Source: Geosiphon pyriformis
Lineage: Eukaryota > Glomeromycota > Glomeromycetes > Archaeosporales > Geosiphonaceae
Assembly: GCA_016748015.1 (NCBI GenBank)
Contig: JAAOMT010000703.1
Location: 395,967-459,966, forward strand
Direction of reading: 5' to 3'
DNA: 64,000 nucleotides
Shown here: positions 57,301 through 64,000 of the stretch, in pieces
Layout: every line of letters starts with the position of its first letter
How positions within the stretch are numbered: position 1 is the stretch's first letter
Translations under genes and position numbers: made by a program
Notes under the pieces: model-generated
Database searches by the model: none
Told to the model about the DNA's origin: nothing
What the model saw: the letters and a program-made list of their open reading frames with translations, nothing else

Positions 57301-60300
57301 TTATTTTCTTTTAAAATAACTAGGCTGTTTCTAGTCAACAAGTTTTTAATATCTATTTTTTTCTTTTGAAAAAAGTTCTTTTTATTTTACTATTATTGAT
57401 TGAATTTTTGGTGATTTATTTTCAAAAAACTTTTGTATTTTTTTATTTCTTTTCAGAATATCAACCTAACTAGTTCTTAATTTTTGTAATAAATTAAGCA
57501 AAATTTGTATTTATTATTAAGAAAATACAATAGTTTATTGTATTAATACTGGGCACAAAAATTATGCTACTAATAATTGTATTTGGCTTTTTTATTAGAC
57601 TTTCTGTTAAATATTTTTCTAAAGATATTATAATATGATTAGTAGATTATTTTATTATTTATAATAATTTTTTTTTTGTCAGTTTTGATATTATTTAGTG
57701 GTTTTTTATTATTGGTAAAGATATTATAGGTAAATTTAACAATTTTTTCTTGCTCTTTTTTATTTTTTTTTATTACTTTTTTCATTATCTAATTTATCTA
57801 ATTGTTTTTTTTTTGGTTTTGTTTGGATACTAGAAGAATTGTCTAATAATAATACTTAACTATAATAAATTTTTTATTATATCTAATAATTAGTTTACAA
57901 AATTCATAATTAAGTAAGAATTTTGCTTTCTTAAGCCATTTATTGCCAACAATTATGGTGTACTTTTTTGTTTCAAAAACTTTTATGTCAGTTTTAATAC
58001 TAATATTATTAATGTAAACAGAAACAGAGTTGGTTATATTAAGATCTTTTTTTTTGTTATCATGTATATTAGTTATTAGTTAAGTAAAAAATTCATTAAT
58101 TTTTTACTAATGACTTCTAAAAAGTGTTTGGCAATAATTCTAACAGATAATTTACTGTTTAAAATCAAATTAATAAAATAATTAGCCACTTGGGCTTTGC
58201 AAATCAGAAGAATAATATTACTATTATTAATGAACTTAACTTAACAACAATATTTGTTGGTCTTTAGTATTTTTTTTTGAAATTAAAAATTTGTGAAGAT
58301 TTTTCTGAACCATAGATGGGTTATTAATTAGCCAAAAATAATATGTGCTAAGGTTTTCATAAAATTTTTAACAATAGAATAAAATTTAAATTTTTGTACA
58401 ATTTTTAAAGATTTTAACTTTAGAAAATTCTTGAATATTTTAGTTTTTAGTAATTTATTGTTATTAATAATTGATATAAAAACTTTGTTAAAATCTAAAA
58501 CAAAATCAATCTTGGCTTTCTTTTTTTTTTTGTTGAATCAAAAAGATTAATAGCCAGTTTATTTATGTTATAATTATTATTAGTTAAGTTAAAAGTATAA
58601 AAAAAAATTTTTTCTGGTTGGCTTGTATTTTTATTTTTTGAAAATACATCTACTAGTTTAAAGACCAATAAACAATAATTTTAACTAAAAAATTCTCTTC
58701 AAAGAAATTAATATTAGCATGATTAGGTTTTTAATTAAGAATATTATTGTTAATGATTCTATTGTTTTAAGTATTATTGTTTTTAGGAACTAAAGAGAAC
58801 AATAAAAGATTGTTATAATTTTTTAAAAAATATCTAGTTAATTTATAATAATAACATACAAGTGAGTTATAATTTTGTTGTTTTTGATAAAAAAGCTGTT
58901 AAAGCTAATTAAAATAGGGTTCAAATTTGGGTCTTTGGGATTGCTAAGTTTTTTTGACTGTTTGTGCTAAAGATTTTAGTAATCAAACAAAATTGGCTAT
59001 AAGTCTATCTATTAATTATTCATTAGAATTTTGAGTTTGGACAGCAAAAAAAGTAGTAACTATTTAAAAAACAGAAGCCAGAATAAAAGCAAAAGCAAAA
59101 ACTAAAAATGTAAATTTCAAATGCATTCTTTGGTTGTTTTTAATTTTCTGTGGCAATTTAATAATTATATCTATTGTGAAATTATCTTTCAAAGCCAAGA
59201 GGGACCAAAAACATAAGATAAGTTAATTCTCAATTTTTTTATAAAAAAGTAAATTTTTTGTTCTTCTGTTTAGTTTTTTTTAGAGTTTACTTATTTAATA
59301 AGCTTTTTAATTGCTTTGACATATTTAATTACAACTTTACTAATACTTTGAGTTTTTTTTTTAATTCTATATGTCATTTGAAAATTAAGATAGATATTTT
59401 GATAAAAAAATCTTTTTTTTTTAGTATTTGTTAGTATCTATCTAATAATTTTTTGGTAAGCACTAGTATTGATTTCTTGTAAGAACCAAATAACAAAAAA
59501 ATTTTAAAGATAGCCATCAATAATTTAAAACTTGTATTCAGTATTATATTAGTTGACTATAACTGCTCTTTCAAAATCATCTAACTATTTAATTAGATTT
59601 TAAGCATTATTTTTAAATAATAATAATAAAGTGTTGTTTTTTTACTCTAAAGCAGTTTGTATATCTTAGAAGATGGCCAAAGTGTTTGTTTGTATGGAAT
59701 TAACAGTTATTGGTTCAGGAGTAGCTGTTTGTGTAGAATAATCTGATTTACTTAAAAAAACATTAAAAACAGAAGCAATTTGATAGCTTTTTTTTTCTGT
59801 TTCAAAAAAAGTTTCAGTTAACTAATAGACAACAATTCAAATATGAATTTAATAGTTTAGATATTCGAAATCAAAAAACTATTGTTCAAAAGTTATAGAG
59901 TATAAGAATTAATTGATATTATTCTTTCTTTTTTTAAAAAAATTTTCAAAGTAAGCTTAATCAAAAAAATAAGTTGTGTATACTGTTTTGGTTAAATACT
60001 AGTTTAAAAACCAGTTTCAAAAATTTTGGAATTGTCTACTAAATTATTTTTTAACAAAAAAGCAAATCAAACAGAAGAACAAAAAATTGAGTTTAATAAA
60101 ATCTAAGTCATTTTTGTTGTGTGTTGTAAAATGTTCTTCTAATTGTTGTAACAGATAAAAATAATTATTTATATAATAAAAAACAAGTAAAATTTAACAA
60201 TCTTACAAGGAGTATTACTTTTATATTATAAATTGAAGTAATAAACTAATAAATAGCAAAAAAAAACAATATTATAAAATAATAGAAATAATCAAAGAGA

Positions 60301-60500
60301 ATTTTACAATAAAAAAATAAATTGAATATATATAAATTTAATATATGTAATTAGTCTTATAAAAATTACAATTATTAATTTTTCTGAAAATTTGAAGATA
60401 AAAAAATAGTTTATAATTGTTAACAAAATAATACTGTTGCTATTATTTTATGTCTTAATTTGGCAAATTTTAAAATCAATAATAGATATTATTACGCTTT
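57301..60500. other. AT-rich decayed repeat DNA, probably LINE-derived
   Basis: No gene, LTR terminus or RNA is recognised. The position, directly upstream (minus strand) of a LINE ORF2 fossil, suggests the 5' part of the same or a neighbouring LINE. This is inference; I could not align it to a readable copy within the window. Confidence 0.4.
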
Positions 60501-60780
60501 TTAATAATTAATAAAAATTATAAGTTTCAATCATAATACTATTATGTAAAATTAAACCACTTTTTTCTATAAAAACTTAGTACTTAAAACAAACAAACCA
60601 AATATTATTCTTATAAGCTAATTTAAAACTATAAACAAAGTTTATAATCTTATGATTAGCAAGTTTAGTATTCTTAAAAACTGAAAAAAATTTATAAAAC
60701 CAGTTTTTAAAAACAAATTTTTTACATAAAACAAAATACATAACAATATTAAAAAAGCACAAAAAGAATAATTAAAATAT
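60501..60780 (-). pseudogene. Third LINE ORF2 C-terminal fossil
   Basis: The minus-strand frame 60762-60577 encodes VLCKKFVFKNWFYKFFSVF, matching LCKRFVFNNWYCEFVSVF of the copy at 62.6-63.0 kb, followed by KNNIWFVCFKY against RDEIWLVRAKH. Only this short piece can be recognised. Confidence 0.65.
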
Positions 60781-61860
60781 ATACAATAATAATTTATACA
60801 AACTAGATAATACTTTTTAAATAATTATATAGATATTTAGTAGTTTTTTACAAGTCTTAACATCTATTCTACAAAAAAAAATATGATTCAAAAATTTAAC
60901 TTTTCTATAATACAGACATAAAATACTATAATAATACTTATTATATAAATGTTTACAAATAGCCATTAATAGTCTATAATACAATGTTTTTATAAAATAA
61001 AAACATGTTTCAATTGTAATCTTGTTTATGAAACCAATTATTATGTAATAATTAGAATATTAAATCAGTAATAATTAAACTTAATTCATATTTTTAAGCA
61101 AATTATTATTTAAAACTTTAATATTAGATCTAATCTTTTAATAAACATAATAAATTGTCTGAAAAACTTTATAGACAAAATGGTTTGTATTTTTAAAACC
61201 AATTTTACTGCTAGTTTTAATAAATTATTTTTGTATATAAGCTAAAAGTATCATATTCAAGAATAAAATAGCTTTAGCCAAAATAATAACTTTCTTATTG
61301 TCTAAAATACAAAATAATTTTTAATTTTATACTAATTAACACTCAAATTTTTTTTCTTAATAATATTTACAATATGTTATTGTTCAATCTAACAACAATT
61401 ATAAAAATCTGATAAAATAAAAACAAATTTTAAATTGTATACATTTAAAACATCTTAGCTATTAAAAATTATTTCAACTATATAAAAAAAATACACTTTA
61501 GAACCAGTACAATAATTTGTAATTTAGTTATTATAAAAAAAATCAATTCAAATTTAAATTTTTAAAAAAAGCCACAACATTAATTTTTACATTAATAATA
61601 CTTATATTGCTTAAAAAATTATTAGTAAAAATAGAAAAACAGATTATACCAACAAAAAAAACATTTTTATTATTAAAAAAAATTTAAAAGATATAATTTT
61701 TGTATAATTTAATTCTACTTTAATTTTTATTAAAAAAAATAAGATTGTAAATAAAAATTAAATCTATTGTTTATTGTTTTTTGTTAATACTTGAAATTTA
61801 GAATTAAATTCAATAATTTTGTTTTTTTTTATTTAACCTACCAAAAAGATTCTAAATTAA
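60781..61860. other. AT-rich stretch, probably decayed LINE sequence
   Basis: No gene is seen. AAAACCAATTTTACTG- and GAAACCAATTATT-type runs resemble the decayed LINE segments around it, but no alignment is firm. Confidence 0.35.
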
Positions 61861-62460
61861 GTATGATTTATGTTTTTTTATATATAACCAGTTATTTGAA
61901 CCAATTAAGATAATACTATATATCTATAACAACAAAAGTACTTATATATTCATAAAATTCAAAATTAACAAGACATATTAAGCAAAACTTATTATATAAA
62001 TAATATCTTTTATATTAACTAGAACCAACTTATAAATCTTAACCAAAATTAACTTATTACTTACAATTAGATCTTTTTTATATTTAGTTCTAAGTTTAAA
62101 ATTTAATAATTAAATGTTTGATTTATGAATATAATCATATTATAAACAAAATTTACAATGTTTAGGCTGGTTATAACAGTATTATTAAACATTAAAAGTA
62201 ATTTTGAAAATCAATTTTTTAATATAAAATTCTTAATAACAGTTATATAATTATAACTATTAATAATAACAATATATAAAGACCAAAAAATTATCAATTA
62301 AGTTAATTTATATATTAAAATACTTATTAATAATTAGTTTTTTAACAATAAAATTGATAATATATAAAAAAATATAATTAAAATTTTTTAATAAACTATA
62401 ATAAATAAAGTTTATACTTAAATAACCAAAATTATAAAGTTTTTTTTATATATTATTTCA
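61861..62460 (-). pseudogene. LINE 3' UTR fossil and attached decayed sequence
   Basis: The piece 61861-61915 (GTATGATTTATG, TATAACCAGTTATTTGAACC) lines up with the 3' region at 62525-62575 (GTAAATCATGCC, GTGACCAGCCACTCAGACC) with C-to-T and G-to-A differences. It thus marks another minus-strand LINE 3' end. The rest up to 62460 is AT-rich and unreadable. Confidence 0.55.
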
Positions 62461-62464
62461 TTTA

Positions 62465-64000
62465 ATAAGTGAAATCCAAACACTACCTAGTACAATACAT
62501 CATTAAATGATCTAAACTAGGCGTAAATCATGCCTTTTTTACATGTGACCAGCCACTCAGACCAGTCAAAACAACACTACGCACTTATATGAACAGAAAT
62601 CTTTTCACAAGCACCAGAAAAAAATAAACAAGACCTATGAAACCCAAAACAAATGCTAATTGCATTAGCAATCCCCAACAATCTAACAACACCTGCTGAA
62701 AAGCCCATGGAAAAACCAGAAATAGAGGCAGGAATGGAGCCGTCATGAAGAATCAGCCTACCCTTTTCCATTACTGCCTGGTGTTTTGCACGAACCAACC
62801 AGATTTCATCCCGGAACGCAGCACAAAACTTATGTACAAAAAACACCATGTTACAAGCTGCCACCCTGGGATCTTCAAAAACAGAGACAAATTCACAATA
62901 CCAATTATTAAAAACGAATCTTTTACATAGGGCCACTCCAACCACACAATTCGAAGCACAAGTGGACAATAACTGGGAAACACACGAAGAAAAACGAATA
63001 AACCAGAGCATGCCTCCCAAACAGCCATATAAGTGTTTATCAAATGCTTATGGCCAATGGTGTCAAAAGAGCAGGAAAAACATGATCAGAGATCTCAATC
63101 TTACCACAGAATAAGCACACTATATTGGGATAAAGCCTATCATATAGATGCTTACGCACGGCGACAGGAAGTCGATGATGCAGAGCCTTTATGAAATAAG
63201 TCCGAAAGCCAGCAGTACCCAAACTAGTGAAGCCAACAGCCATGTGGAAATCTGGGTGCCACACTAAAACAGACCTGGCCCAATCAACATCACCTCACAA
63301 ACTATCCACCAAAACTCGGAAACCAGATCTAACCTCCCAATATACCCGATGAACTGACCGGAAGATATTACGAACAAAATGTCTTGAATTACCAGAAATG
63401 GCAGAGTCACCAGTTTTTAAAAACCGTTCATCAATCCTGTGCGGCAGCCACCAAGAAGATGAGGCAGCAACTCTTGTAAGTGAGTCAGCACATTCGTTGC
63501 CAAGAATATCTGAATGACCTTTTATTTTGACCCAATTCACATCCAAATTTTTATCATGAATGACATTAGCAATGTGGCAATGCTTGATCCAACAATGATT
63601 TCTGAAGTCTGGTCAAGCTAGTAGAGATTCGGATTTGCATGCATCCAAAGCAGCCTGGCTGTCCAAGAACAAATCCACTGAACAAAAAGCGGGAACACAC
63701 TCAAGAGCCAGAGCAATGGCCTGCAACTCCATAAGCATAGAGAAAACCAAACCAGACACCTTCACACCCAACCCCGAATCAATGTCCTCAAAGAAAACAG
63801 CAGCACCAGCCTTTATACCAACAGTACCCAAACCACTTAGAGACCCATCCGTATATACAGAGAGGTAAACAGCAGCGTCAATATCCAACAAATTGTCACA
63901 AACAATGCCAAAATTGCAAAAGAGTCAAATATCAGGAGAAGCATAATCACTCACAGGAGGAGAGCACACAGAAGAAGGAACAATGCTACCAAGAAACTGA
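62465..64000 (-). mobile_element. LINE (non-LTR retrotransposon) copy with RNase H, truncated by the window end
   Basis: This is the least decayed LINE here and is clearly GC-richer than its neighbours. On the minus strand, from the right edge: an RNase H domain (63891-63295) with YTDGSLSGLG, MELQAIALALE, LFLDSQAALDAC and, after a TGA at 63615-63613, VNWVKIKGHSDILGNECADSL. So Asp, Glu, Asp and Asp-type catalytic residues and the GHS/NE-AD block are all present. Then come HPDFHMAVGFTS, FIKALHHRLPVAVRKHLYDR and a CLFCG..E..DHVF zinc-like motif. The C-terminal part (62.58-63.02 kb) ends SCLFFSGACEKISVHISA. Several TGA stops and at least two frame shifts (near 63050 and 62930) break ORF2. The 3' untranslated region (about 62465-62576) recurs at 54.1, 55.3 and 61.9 kb. 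Confidence 0.85.
63295..63891 (-). pseudogene. LINE RNase H domain
   Basis: The four catalytic acids can be placed: Asp in YTDGSL, Glu in MELQAI, Asp in LDSQAAL and Asp in NECADSL. They are split over two open stretches by one TGA at 63613-63615, where Arg (CGA) would fit. The domain removes element RNA from RNA-DNA hybrids. It is typical of the I/RTE-like and fungal LINE groups that carry a C-terminal RNase H. Confidence 0.85.

Noticed and set aside
1-64000. CRISPR arrays, rRNA or tRNA genes
   Set aside because: No regularly spaced repeat-spacer pattern was seen, and no convincing tRNA B-box with cloverleaf or rRNA segment was found by eye; a covariance-model scan would be needed to exclude tRNAs fully.

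Overview
The window looks like nuclear DNA of a filamentous, early-diverging fungus, most likely an arbuscular mycorrhizal fungus (Glomeromycotina, Rhizophagus-like). This rests on two things read by eye, with no database search. The host genes have many short GT-AG introns and fungal-type proteins. The Gypsy and LINE proteins closely resemble, from memory, the abundant families of Rhizophagus irregularis.

Layout. (1) 1-22.6 kb is a stack of Ty3/Gypsy elements. The 3' end of one element (about 405-1932) abuts a much older, heavily AT-shifted relative with three ~1.15-kb LTRs (1936-3111, 8229-8525 plus 18618-19478, 21472-22593) and two partial internal regions. A younger complete element (8526-18613) is inserted in the middle old LTR, and the other two old LTRs preserve the empty site. 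(2) 22.6-30.05 kb is extremely AT-rich and decayed, with traces of a minus-strand LINE. (3) 30.1-54.05 kb is a gene island: mitochondrial ribosomal protein bL9 (+), a long microsatellite-rich intergenic stretch, a 972-residue coiled-coil protein (+), eIF3g (-) divergent from MTO1/MnmG (+), a Vac7-like vacuolar protein (+), and an unrecognised two-membrane-segment protein (-). (4) 54.06-64 kb is a cluster of minus-strand LINE copies of different ages. The least decayed, with a recognisable RNase H, runs off the right end.

Most notable is the younger Gypsy element. Its gag-pol reads in one frame for over 5 kb, apart from about thirty stop codons explicable as C-to-T or G-to-A changes. It contains a Cys-rich module and a five-motif dUTPase domain between protease and reverse transcriptase. 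It also has a conserved 3' domain of unknown function that ends at the polypurine tract. Key catalytic residues of protease, reverse transcriptase, RNase H and integrase all appear changed by G-to-A transitions, so the copy is dead. The AT-rich flanks look like later stages of the same decay.

The host genes suggest ordinary cell functions: mitochondrial translation (bL9m, MTO1), cytoplasmic translation initiation (eIF3g) and vacuolar PI(3,5)P2 control (Vac7-like). eIF3g and MTO1 share a 195-bp divergent promoter.
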